Assembly: GCF_026652115.1 (NCBI RefSeq)
Contig: NZ_JAPPSQ010000009.1
Location: 152,249-216,248, forward strand
DNA length: 64,000 bases
Direction of reading: 5' to 3'
Source of the DNA: Algoriphagus sp. PAP.12
Lineage (GTDB): Bacteria > Bacteroidota > Bacteroidia > Cytophagales > Cyclobacteriaceae
Shown: positions 28,090-35,778 of the stretch, in pieces
Layout: each line of letters starts with the position of its first letter
How positions within the stretch are numbered: position 1 is the first letter of the stretch
Program-made: the position numbers and the translations under genes
The notes under the pieces: model-generated
The model's database searches: none
What the model was told of the DNA's origin: nothing
What the model saw: the letters and a program-made list of their open reading frames with translations, nothing else

Positions 28090-30543
28090 TCACTCACTTC
28101 TCAAGGACTTCACCGGATTGGTGGTCGCCGCTCGGATAGACTGATAACTGGTCGTCAGCAAGGCAATCAATATCGCAAAAACTCCAGCTCCAATAAACAC
28201 CTCCCATCCCAAGTCTTGCTTAAACTGATAATCCTCCAGCCATTTTTTCATCGCCCACCAGGCAATAGGAGAAGCTATCAAAAATGCGATAACCACAAGC
28301 TTTGCAAATTCCTTGGAAAGTAGCACTATGATACTTCCAATACTGGAACCCAATACTTTCCTTATTCCTATTTCCTTGGTTCTTTGCTCAGCTGTAAAGG
28401 CTGTCAAAGCAAATAATCCCAAGCAAGCAATCAGGATCGCAAAGCCTGCAAAGATGCCAAATACTTTACCCAATCTGGTTTCCGCAGCATACATATTTCC
28501 AAACCGATCATCCAAAAACGAATAGGTAAAGGGTTGCCCGGGAGCGATTTCATTCCATTTTGCTTCAACAAAATTGATGACTTCATCCGTATTTGCGGAA
28601 TTGAATCGGAAAGAGGCAATTCCTTCAGGGCCATCATTTAGAAAGATCATGACTGCACCGATGTTTTCTTTGAGAGATTCGAAATGAAAGTTTTTTACGA
28701 CTCCGATGACTGTTTTACTTTCCAAATCATTCAGGTTCATGGTTTCATTATTCCCAGCCATTGTATAGATCTTTTGTCCGATCGGATCACCCTCAAAATT
28801 GAAGTTGGCCAAGGCTGTTTCATTCAAAATCACCGCACTGGAATCAGAAGGAAAGTCCATCGAAAAATCTCTTCCTGCTACGATTTCCATTCCCAATGTT
28901 TTGACATAATCGAAATCGACTCTCCAGTTTTGGAGACTGACCATATTTTCTGTTTGTTTTGGGTCTTTTCCCTGTGCCCACCAAGGAGTATCACTTCTAT
29001 AGGTACCTGAAACTGGGAGATAACCAGAAATCGTCCCTCCTTCCATCATACTATTGGAAAGAACGGCTGATTTGAAGGACTCAGCCTGATCACCCAAAGC
29101 ATAGACATCATTGACAGTAATTACCTGATCTTTATTGAAACCTATCTTTTTGTTTTGGATATAGTTGAGTTGGTTGAAAACTGCCACTGTAGCAATGATC
29201 AAAATAATAGAAATGGCAAATTGGAAAACCACCAAAGAGCTTCGAATCATACCACTCTTCATCCCCATAGCCACTTTTCCCTTCAAAATACTAACTGGTT
29301 TAAACCCAGAAAGGAAGAAGGAGGGATAAATCCCAGCCATAATACCGGTAACAATCGCTCCTATCATCAATATCCCATAGAATGTCCATTGGGAAAAAGG
29401 CATCACCAGGGCTCTACCCGCCAAATCATTGAAAATTGGAAGCAAAAGTGCCACTATCGGAATGGCAATCATAAATGAAATAAAGCTGAGTAAAATCGAT
29501 TCCATCAAAAACTGTCGGATCAGGTGGGATCTCACAGATCCCATTACTTTTCTGATGCCAACTTCTTTAGCTCTATTCGAAGAGCGCGCCGTAGACAAAT
29601 TCATAAAATTGATACAGGCAATTACCAATATGAATAAGGCAATGGCAACAAAAAGGTAAACGTAAGTGATGTTGAAATTCGGTTCGAATTCACCCATCAA
29701 ATCACTTTTTAAATGGATGTCCGCAAGGGGCTGAACCATGTATTCCATTTTTCCACCGTCAGCCAACATTGCATCCAAAGTTGCTCCCTCTCCAAAGACT
29801 TTCGCCAGTTCAGGCTCCACATTTTTCTTAACCAAACTCTTCAGCTTTTCATCCAAATTATCCGCATCAGATCCTTCTCTAATTTTAAGGTAGGTTTGAA
29901 AGTTGTTACTCAACCAAGATGTAGTTTTAGATTCTTCCAATCCCTCCATGGCCAATAAAAAGTCAAAATGGAAGTGAGAATTTTGAGGAATGTCTTCATA
30001 AATCCCGGTGATTCTAAAGTCCAGGTCATTATCCAAAATCAGAGATTTGCCAAGGGCACTTTCTCCTGGAAAATACTTTTCGGCTGTACTCTTACTGATT
30101 GCCATGGTATTAGGCTCAGCCAATACCCCATCAGGACTACCTTCCAGCAATGGAATTCCAAATACATTGAAAAAGTCCTTGCTAGCCCAGATCACATTAT
30201 CCTCTTTGATATTCTGGTCTATTTCTTTCACCAAATATGAACCTCTCTGACGGAAATTCACAGCATATTCCACTTCAGGAAATTCCTCTGGCAATGCTTC
30301 TGCCATTGGGGCTGGTGACTGCACCATATTCCAATGATTTCCTCCAAAAATGATATCTGCATGGATTCTATAGATTTTGTCAGAATCTTTGAAATGCTTG
30401 TCGTAACTCAATTCATTGACCACAAAAAGGGTGATAATCATACAAACGGCTACCCCTACAGACAATCCAAAAATATTGATGAAGGTATAGAACTTATGTT
30501 TTTTTAAGTTCCTGATGGCGATTTTGAAATAATTCTCAAACAT
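28090..30543 (-). CDS. FtsX/MacB-type ABC permease (817 aa)
   Basis: Starts MFENYFKIAIRNLKKHK; it is the only member with E for K at residue 3. TM1 covers FINIFGLSVGVAVCMIITL, then FVVNELSYDKHFKDSDKIYRI. The first FtsX core has INFMNLSTARSSNRAKEVG and RKVMGSVRSHL. The second has QRTKEIGIRKVLGSS (about residue 720). It ends NPVKSLRSE. It follows the permease at 30801 after a gap with the second double-hairpin element and no promoter signature. It is read as the last gene of the unit that starts with the membrane-fusion protein. Confidence 0.92.
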   Translation of the reverse strand: MFENYFKIAIRNLKKHKFYTFINIFGLSVGVAVCMIITLFVVNELSYDKHFKDSDKIYRIHADIIFGGNHWNMVQSPAPMAEALPEEFPEVEYAVNFRQRGSYLVKEIDQNIKEDNVIWASKDFFNVFGIPLLEGSPDGVLAEPNTMAISKSTAEKYFPGESALGKSLILDNDLDFRITGIYEDIPQNSHFHFDFLLAMEGLEESKTTSWLSNNFQTYLKIREGSDADNLDEKLKSLVKKNVEPELAKVFGEGATLDAMLADGGKMEYMVQPLADIHLKSDLMGEFEPNFNITYVYLFVAIALFILVIACINFMNLSTARSSNRAKEVGIRKVMGSVRSHLIRQFLMESILLSFISFMIAIPIVALLLPIFNDLAGRALVMPFSQWTFYGILMIGAIVTGIMAGIYPSFFLSGFKPVSILKGKVAMGMKSGMIRSSLVVFQFAISIILIIATVAVFNQLNYIQNKKIGFNKDQVITVNDVYALGDQAESFKSAVLSNSMMEGGTISGYLPVSGTYRSDTPWWAQGKDPKQTENMVSLQNWRVDFDYVKTLGMEIVAGRDFSMDFPSDSSAVILNETALANFNFEGDPIGQKIYTMAGNNETMNLNDLESKTVIGVVKNFHFESLKENIGAVMIFLNDGPEGIASFRFNSANTDEVINFVEAKWNEIAPGQPFTYSFLDDRFGNMYAAETRLGKVFGIFAGFAILIACLGLFALTAFTAEQRTKEIGIRKVLGSSIGSIIVLLSKEFAKLVVIAFLIASPIAWWAMKKWLEDYQFKQDLGWEVFIGAGVFAILIALLTTSYQSIRAATTNPVKSLRSE

Positions 30544-30657
30544 AGATAGGCTGGTTAAGTTTAGGGTAGGTTGTGTTATTTAAGTTGGAAAGTTCAAAGG
30601 TTTCAATGTTAAAGGCTGACAATCATTTTGACCATTTTTTGGTTTTTGATTTATGCA

Positions 30658-30739
30658 CTGTCTCGTGTCCACACCAGAATTTATGCCCAGTCTCGTGCTC
30701 CACGAGACATTTTTATCTTATGACCGTGAAGATATGGTC
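30658..30739. repeat. Double-hairpin repeat element, copy 2 (with a partial third)
   Basis: A partial unit (CTGTCTCGTGTCCACACC, from 30658) precedes GTCTCGTG-CTC-CACGAGAC (30690-30708, perfect 8-bp stem) and GACCGTGAAGATATGGTC (30722-30739, stem partly decayed). The order, spacing and loop AAGA match copy 1 at 21555-21616. Both copies are followed by TCTTGACTCTTG-type heptads. Confidence 0.7.
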
Positions 30740-30800
30740 ATTGGCGAAGACTTTATCTTGACTCTTGATACTTGGTTCTAGCTGCTTACTACTTCAAACA

Positions 30801-33161
30801 TCATTCACTTCGAAGAGAATTGATTGGATTGGCTGAAGCGGCTTTGAATGCTTGAAATCCAACAGTTACTAATGAAATCAGGATTAACAAAACACCTGAA
30901 CCTGCAAATATCCACCAACTCAAGTTGGTCTGAAATGCATACGTCTCAAGCCAAGAATTGGCTAAATACCAAGCAATCGGAACTGCAATTAGGATCGATA
31001 CCAAGATTAGATTCACAAAGTCTTTGGATACCAGAGTCAATATTCCGGTAGTCGATGCTCCCATCACTTTTCTGACTCCAATTTCCTTTTTTCTTTTTTC
31101 CGCTGTGAAAGCTGCCAAACCAAATAGTCCCAAACAGGAAAGGAAAATGGCAGTTAGCCCAAAATACTTGGCCAAGGAGGAGGCTCTTTGCTCAGAGGCA
31201 TAAAGCGACTGATAATCCTCATCCATAAATTTCAAATTGATGGGTTGGCCTGTAAAATCTTCAAAAACCTCCCCTATCCCTGCAATAGTTTCTGGTTGGT
31301 TGGATGCATTGATCCTAACCATCACTTTTTGGGCAAAACCCGGATCATATTTCAGGAATGCCGGTTTAACATTTTCTTTTAAGGACTCAAAATGAAAGTC
31401 TTTGACCACACCAATCACTTCCTTGTCTTCACCCCAAAGGTTTACGATTTGACCAACTGGATCCTGAAAACCTATGGTCTTAATCGCAGCTTCATTCAAA
31501 ATGATTTTATTGCTTTCATCTCCAAAATCCGGTGAAAAAGTACGGCCAGCTACCATTTCAAATCCCATGGTTTCGATCAACTCCATATTGACCGTGATAT
31601 TTTCAAATTTGATCTGATCTTCCGGATCTTTGCCATCCCATTCCAATCCGATGGTAGAGCTTGCCAAACCTACGAGTGGGTGTGATAAACTGGAGGCATT
31701 CTCCACACCAGGAATATTTCTAGTTTGCTCTAAAAAAGCATCCAATTTCTGAGGATCTATCCCTGAAGCATTAAATTCCAATAAATGCTCTTGCTGGTAT
31801 CCCAAGTTTTGGCTTTGAATAAAACTCATTTGCTTACTCAAAACTGTGATTCCAATGATGAGTAACAAGGAAATAGAAAACTGAAAAATCACTAATCCTT
31901 TTCGGGCCAAGATTTCTCCAAAGCTTCCTTTCACATTGGATTTCATCACCTCCACCGGCTTGAATTTGGAAAGGTAAACTGCTGGATAAATCCCTGCTAA
32001 AAGCCCTGTAACCAACCAAATCCCGCCTAAAATCAAGAAAATCTGGGTTCCAAATTGCAAAGAAAGAGTCTTGGATGTGATTTGATTGAAAATCGGCTGC
32101 AGAAGATATGCGGCCAAGACCGCAAGGATCAAGGCAAAAAATGTCAATAGTAAAGACTCTGTAATGAACTGGGTAAACAAGCCTCCACGACTCGCTCCCA
32201 TTGATTTTTTTACTCCGATTTCTTTCAACCTGCTCATGGATCTGGCCGTGGTCAGATTCATGAAATTGATGCAGGCTATTAGTAATATAAAGATGGCGAT
32301 GGCTGAAAATATCTTGACATAACTAATTCTGCCACCAGCCACCTTTCCCTTTTCATAGGTGCCATAGAGATAGGTATCTCCAAAGTTTTGAACAAAGACA
32401 GAGACATTGGAATTCGCTTCTTTATCTTTAATAAAACTTCCTATCTGCTCATTGAATGCCTGAACATCTGTTCCTTCCTTCAAAAGCAAATCGGTGGTGC
32501 TATTGAAATTATCCCAATGTGCACCATCCCCTAGCATCTCAACAAAATAGGGAAAGGCTAGGTAGAATTCTGGCTTCCGGACATCGAGATTTCCCGGGTC
32601 CTTCATCACCCCCGTTACTTCTACATCATTCTGAAAATTGAAAACTTTCCAATGAAGAGATTTACCCAAAGCCAATTGAGGTGAACCAAAAATTTTATTG
32701 GCCAAAGACTCGGTCAAAACAATGGAGTTGATCCCAGTTAAGGCCTTTTCCTTACTTCCAACCAAGAAATCAACATCAAAAATTTCAAGGTAGTCTTGGT
32801 CAACAAATAAACCGGCCCCTTCCATTGTGATTTCACCACTTTCGAAAGAAACTCCATCAATAAATGGAGAAAGGCCGCTGGCTTTTTCTACTTGAGGTAA
32901 CTCTTCTTTCAATGCCTCTGCCAACCTCGCTGGTGTATAAGGAATCGTAACCATTCCATTGGCATTGTCATGGTTGGTAAGTACTGTATAAATCTGATCT
33001 ACCTGAGAATGATATCGATTGATGGAAGTCTCATCCTTCACCCATAGCATAATCAACACCACCGTAGTCAGGCCCACTGCCAATCCAAACAAATTGATGG
33101 CAAAAATATTTTTGTGCTTTAGGAAGCTACGGATGGCAAGAAGAAGTTGGTGTCGGAGCAT
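30801..33161 (-). CDS. FtsX/MacB-type ABC permease (786 aa)
   Basis: The most divergent N-terminus of the array: MLRHQLLLAIRSFLKHKN instead of MLKNYFKIAWRN. Then TM1 (IFAINLFGLAVGLTTVVLIMLW) and KDETSINRYH. It belongs to the shorter subgroup, with YTPARLAEALKEELPQVEKA. The first FtsX core has INFMNLTTARSMSRLKEIG and KKSMGASRGGL. The second has KRKKEIGVRKVMGAS (about residue 689). It ends NPINSLRSE. It is the first permease after the ATPase gene (gap 171 bp), so it is the best candidate for the ancestral partner of the ATPase and membrane-fusion protein. Confidence 0.92.
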   Translation of the reverse strand: MLRHQLLLAIRSFLKHKNIFAINLFGLAVGLTTVVLIMLWVKDETSINRYHSQVDQIYTVLTNHDNANGMVTIPYTPARLAEALKEELPQVEKASGLSPFIDGVSFESGEITMEGAGLFVDQDYLEIFDVDFLVGSKEKALTGINSIVLTESLANKIFGSPQLALGKSLHWKVFNFQNDVEVTGVMKDPGNLDVRKPEFYLAFPYFVEMLGDGAHWDNFNSTTDLLLKEGTDVQAFNEQIGSFIKDKEANSNVSVFVQNFGDTYLYGTYEKGKVAGGRISYVKIFSAIAIFILLIACINFMNLTTARSMSRLKEIGVKKSMGASRGGLFTQFITESLLLTFFALILAVLAAYLLQPIFNQITSKTLSLQFGTQIFLILGGIWLVTGLLAGIYPAVYLSKFKPVEVMKSNVKGSFGEILARKGLVIFQFSISLLLIIGITVLSKQMSFIQSQNLGYQQEHLLEFNASGIDPQKLDAFLEQTRNIPGVENASSLSHPLVGLASSTIGLEWDGKDPEDQIKFENITVNMELIETMGFEMVAGRTFSPDFGDESNKIILNEAAIKTIGFQDPVGQIVNLWGEDKEVIGVVKDFHFESLKENVKPAFLKYDPGFAQKVMVRINASNQPETIAGIGEVFEDFTGQPINLKFMDEDYQSLYASEQRASSLAKYFGLTAIFLSCLGLFGLAAFTAEKRKKEIGVRKVMGASTTGILTLVSKDFVNLILVSILIAVPIAWYLANSWLETYAFQTNLSWWIFAGSGVLLILISLVTVGFQAFKAASANPINSLRSE

Positions 33162-33332
33162 TGAAGTTGGATGTTTAGAGGTTGGAAGTTGGAAGTTCTT
33201 AGTGTCAACTAGAATTCCATTTCCAAAAAAGAAAATTGGTCAGTTTTCAACATGAGACTTCCTCTTTTCTTTGAAATCCAATGATTAGAAATGACCAATT
33301 TTCAAATTTTATAATTTTTCAATTGTTAATTC

Positions 33333-34031
33333 TCAAACATGAAATTGCTCCCGGATATTTTCGGTCACAACTTTTCCATCAAATAGGTTGATGATTCTGT
33401 GGGCGTAGTTGGCATCATGGGGAGAGTGAGTTACCATCACGATGGTAGTTCCTTCATTATTCAATTCTTCCAATAGACGCATCACTTCTTCCCCATTTTT
33501 AGAATCCAAATTACCTGTAGGCTCATCGGCAAGGATCACAGAAGGCTTAGCTACGATAGCTCTGGCAATGGCCACACGTTGTTGCTGACCACCTGAAAGC
33601 TGCTGTGGAAAGTGATTTCTACGGTGCATAATATTCATTCGGTTCAAAACTTCCTCAACGCGGGTTTTTCGCTCATCAGAAGGAATTTTTAAGTACAAAA
33701 GTGGCAACTCCACATTTTCAAATACTGTCAATTCATCGATCAGATTAAAACTTTGGAACACGAAACCGATATTCCCTTTTCTTAAAGATGATCTCTGTCT
33801 TTCGGAGTATTTGGCTACTTCATGGTCCAGGAAATGATACTCTCCTTCGTCTGGATTATCCAAAAGTCCGATGATGTTCAAAAGCGTAGACTTACCACAA
33901 CCAGAAGGTCCCATGATAGCTACAAACTCACCTTTTTTGACTTCTATTTGAATTCCGTCCAATGCAGTAGTTTCAACTTCCTCGGTAGTATAAAGCTTTC
34001 TCAGATTGACGGTTTTAATTACGTTGGTCAT
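33333..34031 (-). CDS. LolD/MacB-type ABC transporter ATPase
   Basis: 232 residues, the usual length for a stand-alone ATPase of the FtsE/LolD/MacB class. Walker A GPSGCGKST at 41-49, Q-loop at Gln93 (FVFQSFNL), signature LSGGQQQR at 145-152, Walker B VILADEPTG (165-173) and switch His202 (VTHS) are all intact, so it should hydrolyse ATP. It is the only ATPase gene seen near the twelve permeases and must serve several or all of them, unless others are encoded elsewhere. It lies 179 bp after the membrane-fusion protein and 171 bp before the first permease. Confidence 0.97.
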   Translation of the reverse strand: MTNVIKTVNLRKLYTTEEVETTALDGIQIEVKKGEFVAIMGPSGCGKSTLLNIIGLLDNPDEGEYHFLDHEVAKYSERQRSSLRKGNIGFVFQSFNLIDELTVFENVELPLLYLKIPSDERKTRVEEVLNRMNIMHRRNHFPQQLSGGQQQRVAIARAIVAKPSVILADEPTGNLDSKNGEEVMRLLEELNNEGTTIVMVTHSPHDANYAHRIINLFDGKVVTENIREQFHV

Positions 34032-34210
34032 AGTGCTTAGCGGTTTTTAGTAATATTATTTTCTATTTTTTGTTTTCTTTATTAATCAATGGATTTGGTA
34101 CAGAAGACTGAAGTCGGAAGAAATTCTAATTCAATCCTTTGCCTATTTTTTAGATGATAAATTCCATCCTTTGGTTGCATAAAACCTAAAATTTTCAGCT
34201 TCAGCTCCCA

Positions 34211-35458
34211 TTATTTTAATTCCAACACCTCATTTGTTCCAAAATTCTCATATCCGGAAACAATGACTTTTTCTCCTTCAACCAATCCATCAAGCACTTC
34301 ATAGTATTCTGGATTTTTTCTTCCCAATCTGATATTTCTCTTCTCGGCATTTCCAGATGTATTCAAGACAAATACCCAATTTCCTCCGGTATCCTTAAAG
34401 AACCCACCAGTCGGAAGTAGCAAGCTTTTTTCACTATCTCCCAATTCCAATCTGATCCTTACAGACTGACCTCTTCTGATTCCTTTTGGACTTTCTCCAG
34501 TGAAAACCATGTCCACTTCAAATCGCCCATTGGTAATGGTTGGATAGATTTTGGAAATCTCCAACTCATGGTCCTGACCACTCAGGGTAAACTTCCCTCT
34601 CAATCCTTGTCCGATTCTTGGTAAATACAATTCGTCAATAGGAACTCTCACTTTAAACTCATCCAATACATCAATTTGTCCATATCTCTCACCAGAATTG
34701 ATCGCCTGGCCAACTTCAATCTGCTCCATAGCCAATTGGCCTGCAATTGGAGCTTTGATGACTAGGTTGTTCAATATCTGACCTACCCCATTCAAGGAAG
34801 CATTCATTCTTCCTTCAGATTGCCTCAACTGAGCCAGCTGATAGGCTCTCGCAATGGAATCACTCTGATAAGATTTATAAGTCAGTTCTTTTCTTTTCAG
34901 GTTGTACTCGTATTGTTCAGCTACTTCTTCAAATTCTCTGTCAGAAACCAGTTTCTTCTCATGCAATTCTTTGAATCGCTTGTATTGTGGTTCCAAAAGT
35001 GAAATTTGATAATCGATTTCAGCAAGCTGACCCAATTGGTTTAGATCATTTTGATCCAAAAAGAGCCTGGTTTGTCTCAAATTATTAATCTGCTCATATA
35101 ACATGGTTTCTCGCTGCATCACATCCAGCTGTAGATTTGAGTTAGCCATGATCAATATGGTATCTCCTGCATCAACAAGAGCACCTGACTCACGAACGAC
35201 TTGAGCAACCATCCCTCCTTCTACCGCATCCAGGTAAAAGGTCTGAGCTGGCTCAATCTGACCGGATACCAATATATAATCGGTAAACTCTCCGGTGCTC
35301 ACAGTAGCTATACTCAAGCGGTCGCGTTCCACATTCATTGTCGATCTATGATCAGCAAATCCGATTTGATAAATAATACCTAGAAGAACTGCTGCTCCTC
35401 CGGCAAACCATGCAATCTTCCTGGGTGTCCAGGTCTTTTTTTCAATTTTTCTATCCAT
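34211..35458 (-). CDS. Periplasmic adaptor / membrane-fusion protein (HlyD/MacA type)
   Basis: 415 residues. There is a basic cytoplasmic tail, then an inner-membrane anchor at about 15-31 (IAWFAGGAAVLLGIIYQ). A barrel-sandwich half follows (GQIEPAQTFYLDAVEGGMV), then a long alpha-helical coiled-coil hairpin (about 110-220) and the second lipoyl half (IKAPIAGQLAMEQIEVGQ). The C-terminal beta-barrel and membrane-proximal domains end near GYENFGTNEVLELK. Adaptors of this kind link a MacB-type permease to an outer-membrane channel. No channel gene is in the window. It is the first gene of the array's leading unit, directly behind promoter A. Confidence 0.93.
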   Translation of the reverse strand: MDRKIEKKTWTPRKIAWFAGGAAVLLGIIYQIGFADHRSTMNVERDRLSIATVSTGEFTDYILVSGQIEPAQTFYLDAVEGGMVAQVVRESGALVDAGDTILIMANSNLQLDVMQRETMLYEQINNLRQTRLFLDQNDLNQLGQLAEIDYQISLLEPQYKRFKELHEKKLVSDREFEEVAEQYEYNLKRKELTYKSYQSDSIARAYQLAQLRQSEGRMNASLNGVGQILNNLVIKAPIAGQLAMEQIEVGQAINSGERYGQIDVLDEFKVRVPIDELYLPRIGQGLRGKFTLSGQDHELEISKIYPTITNGRFEVDMVFTGESPKGIRRGQSVRIRLELGDSEKSLLLPTGGFFKDTGGNWVFVLNTSGNAEKRNIRLGRKNPEYYEVLDGLVEGEKVIVSGYENFGTNEVLELK

Positions 35459-35493
35459 TGTGCGTATTGCCTTTTTCGGGCCTATCCCATTAT

Positions 35494-35509
35494 GCCAAAT
35501 GATGTGCCA
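35494..35509 (-). promoter_or_regulatory. Putative sigma54-like promoter A
   Basis: The minus strand reads TGGCACATCATTTGGC. It is the best -24/-12 match of the six, differing from TGGCACG-N4-TTGC only at a few positions. The predicted start is near 35484, 26 nt before the membrane-fusion protein ATG. Operator A is 74 bp upstream, and the sigma54 activator gene is divergent from it. Confidence 0.7.
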
Positions 35510-35571
35510 TCAAAAAAATGCCTTTTGGAGGCTTTCAATTCGGTTTTTTGGAAAAATGGCTTTTCAGGACT

Positions 35572-35596
35572 CGAACATTTTCGTCCGCCAGCGAAC
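35572..35596. promoter_or_regulatory. Enhancer-like operator A (three half-sites)
   Basis: CGAAC-N6-GTCCG-N4-CGAAC, with its core at 35583-35596. It sits in the 320-bp divergent region between the export operon and the response-regulator gene, where such an activator usually binds. It could also regulate the activator's own gene. Confidence 0.7.
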
Positions 35597-35648
35597 AAAA
35601 CATTTCAATTCCGAAAATTATTCTGTTAAATTCATTCCCTATTCCAAA

Positions 35649-35664
35649 TGACCTAAATCGGTCA
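35649..35664. promoter_or_regulatory. Second palindrome in the divergent region
   Basis: TGACC-TAAATC-GGTCA, a perfect 5-bp inverted repeat with 6-bp spacer. It differs from the array operator and occurs once. It lies 115 bp upstream of the response-regulator ATG. It could be a separate regulator site or chance. Confidence 0.35.
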
Positions 35665-35778
35665 AAATCCTTTGAAATCGCACATTTTATCAATTTTGTT
35701 TCGATTGATAGAATTCGGCAAGCTTTTGGAACAATGGGTTGCGTCCATTTAATGATAAAATCCTAACACGAACCTGGT

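Noticed and set aside
1..33161. MacB proper (ATPase fused to permease)
   Set aside because: No Walker motifs occur in any of the permeases. All begin directly with MxKNY and a membrane helix, so the ATPase is separate.
35727..35743. Sigma54 promoter for the response regulator (TGGAAC...TTGC on the plus strand)
   Set aside because: The GG-to-GC spacing is 11 instead of 10 and the -24 element is weak. No operator stands at the distance seen for the six array promoters.
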